This document shows positions 26,601 to 38,600 of a stretch of 64,000 nt of DNA, one piece after another. This DNA comes from Echinometra lucunter. Its lineage: Eukaryota > Echinodermata > Echinoidea > Camarodonta > Echinometridae. The position numbers and the translations under genes are program-made. Each line of letters starts with the position of its first letter. Within the stretch, counting starts at the first letter, position 1. The notes under the pieces are model-generated. The model did not search any database and was not told the origin of the DNA. It worked only from the letters and a program-made list of their open reading frames with translations. Location: positions 30,723,525-30,787,524 of the forward strand of contig CM057157.1 in the NCBI GenBank assembly GCA_029962745.1, given 5' to 3'.

Positions 26601-29600
26601 AAGTGTATGTGCATCGTTGTGAATAGTAGATATATAGATAAATAAATCAATCGAATCAATCAATCAATCAATATACTCATCCATCTTGAAACATCTGTAC
26701 ACAATTCAAGACATACATTAACTCACTATCTTTATAGATGAAACGTAACCATGGACATGGCCAACAAACAAATTGTATACAATTATTAACAATATATAAC
26801 ATTAAAGAGCCTGTGTCAACGCTGCAACAAGTGGAGGCAAATTACCATATCCTGAAATGAATTCAACGAATACATGCAATGTGTCATTACTATCCTATGA
26901 ACACCATATATTCAAATTAATGCCCATTTCCTGATGGACCAGGTCCTCCTCCTTCCTTTGAATCTATTCTATCGACTATCATTTCCATTATATTTATTTA
27001 TCTATTCATTTTCCCATAGACGGAAATCTGCCTACTCACTTAAAACCGCCATTGAAACTTTCTGGATTTCCGAATCGATCAATGATCGATCTACTCTCAT
27101 TATTGTCATCACCCTTTAGCACCCTTACCATAAAGGGAGTGCATGCTTCAACACGTCATTTATTAAAACTTGACAACCAACGGGACCTTGTGACTATATC
27201 CATATCGCACTGCCACAACCCATCCAGTATCTTAATCAAGCTACTCGCTATTAGCGATAATACGTGTATACTCCCAAGAAATCATGGAGCCTTGTGACAA
27301 CATTGCATGAGACAATCCCGCATACCTCTCCATCAGGCTATAAAAGCTAGTAATAACAAAATCCACCCATTTTGGGACGTCTTCACTATGCCTAAACTTG
27401 CCTGATAACAACCATCCTGCCCATGCACCGCTAGGGCTATTCGATATTGCCAATACCTTTTTATTTTTAAAAATATTTTTCATCTTGATAAGATTCGTTA
27501 TTGGCAATGCCATGCTCCATTAAGGCAACTTGTGCCTAACTGTAACTTATAAAGTCCACCTGAACACCATTCAGGCTACCATTACTAGCTATATCCATCC
27601 ATGCATTATCTCATATGGAAATCAGACATGAACCATCTTGCATTAATCAGTATAAAATCAGGCCACACGTTCTTGGAAATGTAACAATTCGAATTGTGGA
27701 TCCAAAGGTATGCACACAACTTTACACCAACGTTAAAAACACCGTTTGAAAACCGTCCTGCATACCAATTAGGCTAAATGTTTCCAACGATACCTAAAAC
27801 CGGCCCCTTTTGGGGGCGCAATCACCACGGCATGGAACACTGTACAACAACCATCCTGTGCACCACACAGGCTAACTCGTCGATAACCATAACATCAATT
27901 TTAAAAGGTAATAATACGGAAGTATTGCGATAACATCCATCATCGCCTATAACAACCATTCCACATACCACCGGGGTATCCATTATTAGCAATATCTCCA
28001 GAGCCCCACTCATTGCCTTTATGAACATACCCTATCGATAAATCCACTGTACACCACACAGGCTAACTCATCAATAACCATAACCTTAATTTTACAAGGT
28101 AATAATACGGATATTGCCATAACATCCATCATCTCCTATTACAGCCAGTCCACATACCACCGGGTTATCCATTATTGGCAATATCTCCAGAGCCCCACTC
28201 ATTGCCTTTAAAACATACCCTATCGATAAATCCACTGTGCACACAACTTTACACCAACGTTAAAAACACCGTTTGAAAACCGTCCTGCATACCAATTAGG
28301 CTAATTGTTTCCAACGATACCTAAAACCGGCCCTTTCGGGGGCGCAATCACCACGGCATGGAACACTAACAACCATCCTGTGCACCACACAGGCTAACTC
28401 GTCAATAACCATAACATTAGTTTTTAAAAGGTAATAATACGGAAGTATTGCGATAACATCCATCATCGCCTATTACAGCCATTCCACATACCACCGGGGT
28501 ATCCATTATTGGCAATATCTCCAGAGCCCCACTCATTGCCTTTATGAACATACCCTATCGATAACTCCACTGTGCCCCACACAGGCTAACTCGTCAATAA
28601 CTATAAGATTAATTTTAAAAGGTAATAATACGGAAGTACTGCGATAATATCCATCATCGCCTATTACAGCCATTCCACATACCACCGGGGTATCCGTTAT
28701 TGGCAATATCTCCAGAGCCCCACTCATTGCCTTTAAACCATACCCTATGGATAAATCCAAGTCTAGTAAGGCTAAAATATAGGATTTTGTTTTCTTTGTT
28801 TTTTTTTTTTTTTTCTAATTGATTTACTTCTTCAAATCGTGACCCCACCAACAACAAGCCTTGTCCATTCACATTGGAAAAACATAAGAAATCTGGTAAT
28901 CACCCATTCGCTAACCTTTTCCTCTTTATCACGGTTTACTTTAAATGCCAACAATTAAGTTCACTTCCCTTAAATCGGAAGTTTTTATCATTCGTGTCTC
29001 CACGGTCCTCTATCTATCATAGCTCACGGCCTCTGTAACTTAGGCCCGCAAAAATCATTGATCGATAACAAAGGCCCTTTAAATTGGTTCATGTACAATT
29101 CATACATTAGCATTCCAATAGAACCCTAATAATTTCCACTGAATACCATGTTAAAATCCTTGACACCACCCTTCTCTTACCAGCCAAAAGGGGTTAGATA
29201 AAAGCTTGCCGAACATATACATCAGTAATATAAATTAGCCAATTCCCCTCCATTGAAAGGTCTTATGTTTATGACGCATAAATATCCTTAATAATAATCA
29301 ATATCCACCTTTGTGGCAAAATGAACACAAAACCATGGCTTTCGTTTAACATTATTCGATTTCATTTCCATGTGTATCATTTGACCATGCCGGTAATTAA
29401 ATTCACACCAATATTACACTCATGTTAAGCGACTCAATATCCAACCAAGAAACGGAACTAGTGCTGGAATCTATGCTGGGAAATGAGGATTCATATAAAT
29501 GTAAACACACCCCATACACAACCTTGAAATAAACCGTATTAAGAGTATGTAGGCCAGAGAAGGGGGACCTACTGATAGAACCCCCTCCCGTATTACGAAT

Positions 29601-29659
29601 GTCCCCTCTGCGTTGCCACGAGCCTCCATGGTAGCCGCCAAAAATTGCCCGATCAGACG

Positions 29660-29691
<32 letters not shown>

Positions 29692-32600
29692 TTTATTTAT
29701 TTATTTATTTTTGTTTGATTTTTAAAAATTATTATCGTAAGTGTAAACCGGGTGCCCACCCACTCCCAGCTCTTATCACCAATTCCAGCAAAAGGTTTCC
29801 AAACCGTTCCTATTATGACATGCATTACCAACCTCACGGCACTTGCTCTCGCCATGAAGCCACACCGTAATTGCTAACTGACCATAACTAGATGTAAGGG
29901 ATATAATTAGAAATAACTCCTCGCTCCTTTGGCATAGTTGCTCATTTGCACTCACTAATAGGCTATCAGTTTACCATCATTTAGAAAAGCTCTAAAGGCG
30001 AATATATGAGCCCCAAGGGAGTAAATTCGAGGAGATAACAAGAAATTCTCACAAAGTACCTCCACCAACATCATTGATAATTGGGACCCTTTATTCAAAA
30101 GCTCCTAAACTCCCCGGCCAATGTCTCCATATTTAGATATTCAGGGATTGATGAGACCACCTGCGCATACATTATGCTCGGTCTATATGACCTTATTACT
30201 GATTCCGTGCACAATTTCGAGTAAATGCTTCGGATAACAACTCAAAAGCCTTCTAAAGTCCTGACCATTGCCAATGCTCACCATAATGCATAACTTATGC
30301 TTTCACGTGCACTCAACGAGCGTACCACACCCCATATATTGAGATGATATTTTGTCCAAAATAGATGGATTTGCTTGCCAAATTCGTTGGAGCTCTGGGC
30401 GGCAACTTTCATACTCTCAAACTCCTGAATCAACGAGTCTATTCCCTTTCATGTACTCCACGATTAAATCCACTGTAGCCCACTGGCCTCCAGGATGTTG
30501 AGAAAAGAACTTCTAGATTTATTGCAATAGTTCCTTAAAATTGTCGAATGCAGACTCTGGGCTAAGGAAAGGAATACTGTTCTGTGGAGCCTAACCGCTT
30601 CACCTGGCTTTCATACTGTCCAACCATTGAAGGCTAAAAGGAAGTCTCCAAACTGTCCGCCACATCAACCAGATGTTCTCCGGATACTAGGAAGGTTCCA
30701 CCAAGCCCATTGTATGCCATTTACGTGAAGCACCAGTAGATGGCAGCCCCGGACGACTTCCTGCTCGGCTCCGCCCTCGGCGCAAGCGCCGGAGTCTCCG
30801 AACCACGCCATGCGGTTAACCGACTGGCTCTGTTAAATCAAACAAGAAAAGAAGATCTGGGCAGCATTTGGAATTCTAAAGCATATGACCGCACATGCTT
30901 AATATCAAATATTCATCCTTCTCTCCAGGCATTGCCAAACCAAATTTGTTTGCTTCGCCTATGAAAAGCCAACCTTGCCCTTCTATATTTCTAGAATTAG
31001 GCCCATTATCCTTCTTCCTCTTATTTGCTATCAATAACATGTCCCTTGTCAAGCCCAGCCTTTTCTGCCTTGGGTATCAAGCACCTTTTCCTTAACGCTT
31101 TTGGGCAGATTCTTGTTAACTATTATTACATCCTCCATTCTAATGATTCCTTACTTTCCCGCGAAATTTTCTCCTAAAGTCTTGATGATTTTCGACCAGT
31201 CTATAAGACCACTCCCCCTACAGCATGAATGATCAGGGCTCCACAACGATTGAAGTTGAACCCAGAAAATGCCATCAGTATTTATTCGTCTACTCGTTTC
31301 AAAATTCTATGTGACAGAAATAGTATTCGATTTCTAAAATTTAATAAACCATTGTCCATTCAGCCTCCAGCTGAAAATCTAAAATGAACCCACGAGTAGA
31401 CTACATGTTTCTGTACATGTAGAGTCTAGAGTCTATGTTCTTTCGTGTAGGGGAGAGTATAAATCTTGGTATTCGTTAACATAAAAGTGTAAGCTGTAAC
31501 AGATGTGGCCCAAAATAATGGAATTTTCTCACATATTTTTCATAATGGTGATCGAACGGTGCGTTAGGCCTAGACCTATACGATCTAACTGTCACTTTCA
31601 TTCTGCAAAACAGCTCGAAGGCTGACCAATTCGGCGTAATGAACTCATTCCTCCGTCCAACTGGAAGGACTGAACATTTCTTAATCTTATTCTTTGATAG
31701 AACCGAGAAAAGACAAATCTATGGTAGGTAGGTCCAGGTCTACCGCGGAGTATAGTCTAGGTCTAGTAAACGTCAGGCGTATTTTTCCACTGACGCTCTC
31801 TCCGAACCCGAGCCATTTTGCTTTATGCGTAAGGTCTACTGCTTCACGAACCAGCATAGCCTCCGCCCTAATCGTAGGGGAATAATTCGTACATCATTTC
31901 ACACCGAGTCATGCCATACCCCTCCATACAACTACTGCAAATTAGGGGTCTAAAGAGGGTCTAGGCCTACATGAGCTAGCAACTCTAGCCATGGCCTATG
32001 GGGATCGTGTGGCCGGATACTGTCATTAATAAGGAAACTGATACCTCATAAAACCTGCCCTTCAATTGATCACAAGATATTCGCCGACTTCCACCGGTCA
32101 CCACCAATATTTACGTTTTAAAAGATATCAATTGCCATCATATTTCTGAAACGATTTTTGAATATTCCAGGCCAGGGCTTATGCCTAGTAGTACAGATCA
32201 AACTCACTAACTGCTTTAGACCTAGGCCTAGTCGATTTTGCCCGGATGGGCCTAGCTCACCCAACCTGCCGGGATATATTATTTAATAATATTTGGTAAA
32301 CACTAGACTCTACCCTTGGGTTCGACTCACCGTATCATACATAACATGGTAATTCCTCGCCAGCACCAGCCCGAGGCTATCTCTCATGTTTAGGCAGGGT
32401 CGACGTCGTACAGTCTAGACCTAGATCTAGGTCTAGATCTAGTCCTCTTCCTCTGATCACGCTACTCGGGAATTCCACCCGTCACTACACTGACCCACTG
32501 TTCAGCCTCCTGCCAGTCGATTCTGGTTGTGAAGACTACGACAATGACACTGACAAAATTGACTTGGTTGACCTTCGCTAGCCTAGGTCTAGACCTACAT

Positions 32601-35600
32601 GTAGGCTAACTCAACTGTTAATTCTATAAAATACACCGACCCAAGGGAGTTTCATTCCGCTGCAAAATTATCACAACTGTTTTATCGTTACAAGTTTCAA
32701 TCAGCAATCTAACTATCAATGACAAGTTCACGAAGATCCATCTCGTATTCTATATGTATTTCGCGTTTATTCCACGTTTATTCCACGTTGATTTTTTATT
32801 GTCCCAATCCACACGTCTTGCTCCGACAAAAAGCCACGAGAGAATGACACAATTTCCATGCCCACGCGCATCCATAACCGTATGTTCGCGCTCCGAGTGC
32901 AAAAGTGGCGCGCGTCCGATCACGCGCCACCAAAAAGCGCGCCTTTTCCAGGAGGCGCCAAATCAGAATGGGAGATGTAAACAATCTTATTGTTTCGTCA
33001 TAATGGTCTGCAAAAGCCAAAACAAAACACAAACAGGGTATCAGGCGTGCATAAAGCTTTTTGAAATCGTTATGCAACTCTTTAAAATTTATTATTGTTG
33101 TTTTTGTTGTTACTATCATATTTTTCTACTATTACTATCATTATTATTAACATCATTATAATTGATTATAGTTGATTGTCATCAACCTCACCACAACCCA
33201 ACACCCTGATTTAATTATTGTATAAAAGGAAGACATTGCTTATAGGAGTTGCAGCCTACGTGGAAATCACCATTCCATTTGAAACTAATGATCCAAATTA
33301 CAAGTGGTTCCTACAGTATGAGGATTTGTTAACCTGGAAGATTGAGAATATACTCTGTTTCCTTCAGGCATTTAAAATCGGAATGAAAGGCCAAACTGAT
33401 GAAGGAAACAAAACTAAATTCAGGTATAGCGTTTAATTATCTATAAACAATTCTATAGGATTTCCCGGTCAATTTCAAACTTTCTTCAATCACTTTCGAG
33501 CAATCAGCATGATCAGTTTCGTCTGAAATGCGATCGCGTTAAGAAATCAGAATCCAAATTCGTCTTTGACCGCTCAAAATCAACAACTGAACGATGAAAT
33601 TGCACATTGCTCCAGTCACTTTGACACAATTAGCAATGAATTTGTCTGTTCGTAATGTTTCATTCTTTGTGATCATTCGAATTCCTAAATGAGCACGCAT
33701 ATTTGAACTTACTGCAAAATAAAGAGGGATTTGAGGACACTGGCTAATGTAGAGACTGAGCCATGGTGCTGTTATAATCATTCGGCAAATGGCCAAAAAT
33801 ATTCTCCTATTTATATCTTATTTCTAATCATGTTAATGTAGTCAGTGGTACCGACTCAGCCATACATTCTTTCCTCGATGCCTGGCAAAACAAAACATCG
33901 ATATAGACTGGCAGACTTTCAGACATAAGACCATGTAGAAATAACTGATAAAAAATTATGTGAGAATTATAATTAATTGTAAAGTTCAGTGATATGAAAT
34001 CATGAATATGAACATGCACACGCACAAAAAAACACAAAATAAGTACGACACATGTACAAGAAAAAAAATCTAATGAAAAAACAGAGAAAACCAAAAAAAA
34101 AAAAACGGAAAAGCAACATATGAAGAATATATATTTTTTATATATCATGAAAAAAATGAAAGAAGAAAATTGACTAAACATGTTAAACAAGAATAAGAAA
34201 GGAAAATTTGAAAAAAGAAGATAAAACAACAAGGAAATTTGAAGGTAAAAGTGGGTTTATAACTTTATGAAATTATACATTATGGGTGTGAGGAAAACGT
34301 CTGTTGTGTCCAAATGTATTGAACACAAATGAATAAATTAGAAAACTGACTTCCTTAAAAAGCGAATTTGAAAGCCCGAAACACGTCACGTTCAGCATCC
34401 ACGACTCCTTAATTTGATTGCAGAAATTTCAAATTCTACGATATATTAACGAAATTGTTTTCTGATTGACACTTTTGATCGCTCAAAAACGAAATCGCGT
34501 GCTCTTAAATGAAACTGTTTGCTTTTTATGTTAATTTGAGTGACTGATGGACACGATGCAAGACGTATCGTTGAATTTGAATGACCATCTTAATGATTTT
34601 ATTGGCAAGACTTAAAAATTGAACGGGAAATCCTATCATGTCAGACCAACTTCGCAACGATATCGATAAATTACATTAATATAAGTTAGCAAGCTCTTTG
34701 TAATATGCCTGTGTAGAATTAATTTAAGAAAATTTTATAAATTCATTTATAGCAAAATTTATTTTGATAAATATAAGTACAAATAAAAACATTAACCTAA
34801 CAAAAAAATCAACAATAAGTAGTTTTTCAAAGAATCAGAACAAATTAAGAATATACCTTAACGCCCCTTTTCACAAAATTTCGTGATCCTTATAAAGATA
34901 CCCTCCCTTGCCATAAGTATCGCAACATAGCAAAATTACGTATGCATTTGTGAGTTAAAACCCTTTCTGTATTGTGTGGTTTTACATTTGTAACTATTAC
35001 ATGTAATAAGTGTTGTCGACCATTTGTGTATATGTTGAAAGGGAGAACTTTTCCCTTTTCTGTTCTGAGAGCAGTAGAAATCCTGACCGGGTCATGTCGG
35101 AAACAATGTAAAAGACAAAAGACCAAAGGAAACAAATCGCCATATTGGGGGTGGGGATATATCATTGAACGAAATAATGATACTCTTTCATATTTCTCCC
35201 CGACCCGTTTACAGAGTTTGTTTACACTTTTCGCAAGGAAATAATGCCAGTGACGTATCCAGAAAAAGAGCGGAGAAAAATAACTACACCCAGAGAAGAT
35301 AGATTTCTGTGGGCCAAGGAGAATGCGCGCCACAATCATTATCCAGCAAAATAGAATAAACGTGTTAAGAATTTCTTTATGGCAGTGTGGTGAATATATT
35401 AAAATTGAATTCCATAAGCGAATTATTGGCATCATTTCCTTACGAAAAGTGTATACAAACTCTATAAACGGGTTGGGGAGAAAATTGAAAGAGTATCACT
35501 ATTTCGTTCACTGACATACGCCCCCCCCCCCCCCCCCCATATAACGATTTGTTTCCTTTGGTCTCTTGTCTTCTCCATTGTTTCAGACATGACCGGGTCA

Positions 35601-38600
35601 GGATATCTACTGCTCCTACAAAAGAAAAGCGACAAGTTCTCCCTTTAAAAATATACACAAATGGTCGACAACACTTAATAGTTACAAACGAAAACCATAA
35701 AAATAAAGAAAGGGTTTTAACTCACAAATGCATACCCAATTTAGCTATGTTGCAATACTCATGGCAAGGGAGGGTATAATTTTTATTACAGCATACATGA
35801 TCAGATAGTGAGCCTGTGAGCGTCCTTTCTATGGTATATCCTACCATGAATATTATATTTTATTATATCAAAATGACAGTAACTGACACTACACTAAAAT
35901 TGTTGCATTTTCTGTTTTGTTTCTTGCTTCAGTGCGTGAAATCCCGTAACCTCGCCCTGACAAGTCCGCCACCTCTGTTGCGAGCTACATCTAGCACGAT
36001 GCTTATAGGCCTACAAATTATGATAAACCTCATTTTGCGATGTATTATGTGATGATATGGTGACTTGATAAATTTTATTTTTATCAGTATAGCTGTCGAA
36101 TATCTAATAACAGTAGCGGGAATCCGCTTACAAACTCTTCCTTTATGACGGCTCATGAAAGCTTCCAGTAAAGTCCCTTTCCTCTCATATAATCGTGGTC
36201 AATATCTTCGTAATGCATTCCGGTATGTGTCCTTTGCATTAAACAAAGCTTTGACGTACTTCAGATCAACGGTCAAGGTTGACCAACTATAAACAAGCAC
36301 ATGCATAATGTTACTTCTCCCAGGTAGGAGGTTGATTGAAATATTTCTCCACGCTTCCGTTCTTTCAAGGTGCTTTTCTGTACCCAGTAGCTTCATGGCT
36401 TTCTTTTGCTTGGTATCATTTCCTTTCCCCTTTTCTTCAAATAATTATTTTTCAAATTGACTCTGATGTTTTGAGGACAATAGGAGCTAGTTGTATACTC
36501 TTATTAAAACGATCCAGTTCAAACTGACTGAAAGACGGGATCAGCTGAGTGCAACTATTATGTCAGTCATTTCTGACTATTTTCAATTTTGACGATTTTC
36601 TAGTCGTATTTATTTTTACTAGTAATCAGTAAGTTTTTACTAGAATGTAGTAAGATATTTGACTAGAGACATATTAGTTGCATCCAGCTGGCTGTGGTGG
36701 CCCTGAAGTAGGCTCAACAACAGGTCATGTGCGACGTGAATTTCGCAGATAACTTTGCTTCCCAGTCGCGAAATTCACGACCCGGGATGCGAAATTCACG
36801 ACCTGGGATGTGAAATTCATGTCCCAGACCCAAAATTCATGACCCGAGACCCGAAATTCATGACCTAGGTTGCGAAATTCATGACCTGGGTTGCGAAATT
36901 CATGACCCGTAATGCGAAATTCACGACCCGGGATGCGAAATCCATGACCCGGGATGCGAAATTCATGACTTGGGATGCGAAATTCATGACCCGTGACGCG
37001 AAATTCACGACTCGGAATGCGACTTCCTCTAGACTACAGCTCGCTCATTATCATCTGTATTTCTAAGTCTCCCTGTGTCACTGTCACATCTTATTTGAAA
37101 GCAAGATGAATGCCACTGGGTTTCCAATATGCCTCCGCCTATTCATTTAACTTCATGGATATAAAACTTTTTTTTTTAATCACTGTGATAACCAAAATGA
37201 AAAAAGAGGATAGTCTGATCATGTTGTTTCCTCACAGTATATGCATACAAATAGTACAGTTACTTAGTTTTGTTAATACATTTTCTGATAGTTAAATACC
37301 TGCACATAACGATTTTCCCTTAAGTTTTGTGTATCTTCTTGTTAACTTATGCTTTGCTTTTGTTTTGTTCTTGTTTATTTTTGTTGTTGTTTTAAATGGC
37401 ATTTTGTGTTTTGAATTTTGTAAAAATAAATTTTCATTAAGGATCCCAAGAAAGAACAGCGATATTACATGAACATTGCTGAAATTGGGCTTTCCGCGGA
37501 TTTTTTTTTTATTTGTATATTTTGTATTCATTATCTTTCTATATATAATTTTGATCTTTGTATATTTTTATTGATTCTGAAATAAAAACAAACAAACAAA
37601 CAAACAAACAGAATGTAGTGTTGACAAAACTAAACTTTAATTTCATGCATACTGACCGTATATATAAATAACGTTTGAACTTTGAAGCCCTAAAATTAAT
37701 TTCAATCATCTTCGTTTTCCTATATGGCGATGCATACTCGCCTCAGCTAGGTATAATTCAATATTTGGCCGCACCAAGATTGGAGTTCATACCTAAAATG
37801 GTTCTTGAGACTATATTATACTTAAACCTCACATTGTAACAGTTCACCCCTGTGACCTTTGAACTTTCACCTTCTTTGATGATACATGCTAGCAACAAGT
37901 TTGAAGTTCATACTCAAATGGTTATCGTGTTAACGAGACCATCACCGGAAATTTCCTAAATTGACCTCCAGCTAGCTCTGTGAACTTTGACGTTTGACCC
38001 ACATTTCCCCAGATCTAATCATTTCATCTTCCTATATAGTGAAACATACTAGCACCAAATTGGAAATTTATACCTCAAACGGTTCTTGAGATATCGCGTA
38101 AACACAAAAGCGGGGCGGACGGACGGACGGACGGACAAACAACGCGAAAACATAATGCCTCAAGCACCACCTTCAGTGGGCGGAGGGGTATGAAATAAAC
38201 ATCCATATACTCTCTTCTTCTGTCAATTATTTTTTTTCTCTCTCTCTCTCTTCTCGTATATTCAAGCACATCAACTATAAGATTAAGAACCCTTATACGT
38301 ACAACAATGATTTTGTTTTTGATTAGTGGAAATAAAATTGTCAAGCTTCATTATTTATGATAACCATAGTTTTGCTGCTTGAATTTATGCTCAGGAAATT
38401 AAAAGTCAATCTTAATAGCGCTTGCATCTCCCGGCATGCAGCTCTTTGTTAGTGGGAAGACACCCGGCCCAAAACCATTGCCCTCCCTGACCCTTACATA
38501 AATTTTGCCCAACTAATCCCGAAGATAACCTTCATCCAAAACACAATCCTAATAATCCCAGCAACAGCTACGTCAGGTTAATCTTCCCTTGGAATTGTGC

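Larger units (their letters stand above)
25330..33096 (+). mobile_element. Long Helentron-like element, tandem member 2
   Basis: Shares left end A2 and right end B2 with the short element but has a different 6.8-kb interior (25950-32789). It follows the first element head to tail at a shared ATTATT junction. The interior has no long frame or recognisable replicase. It contains a 527-bp repeated block (27711-28757) and a diverged copy of its own left end (29330-29890), so it seems to have grown by internal duplication or by swallowing older relatives. Confidence 0.65.

Noticed and set aside
27241..28872. Minus-strand frames in the Helentron interior
   Set aside because: They repeat with the 527-bp DNA unit, accumulate stops between units and match no family I know.
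23656..33096. DIRS/PAT-type split direct repeats (A1-B1A2-B2)
   Set aside because: The layout looks alike, but both interiors lack reverse transcriptase and tyrosine recombinase, and the asymmetric inverted ends with a hairpin suit Helentrons better. Kept as the refuting alternative.
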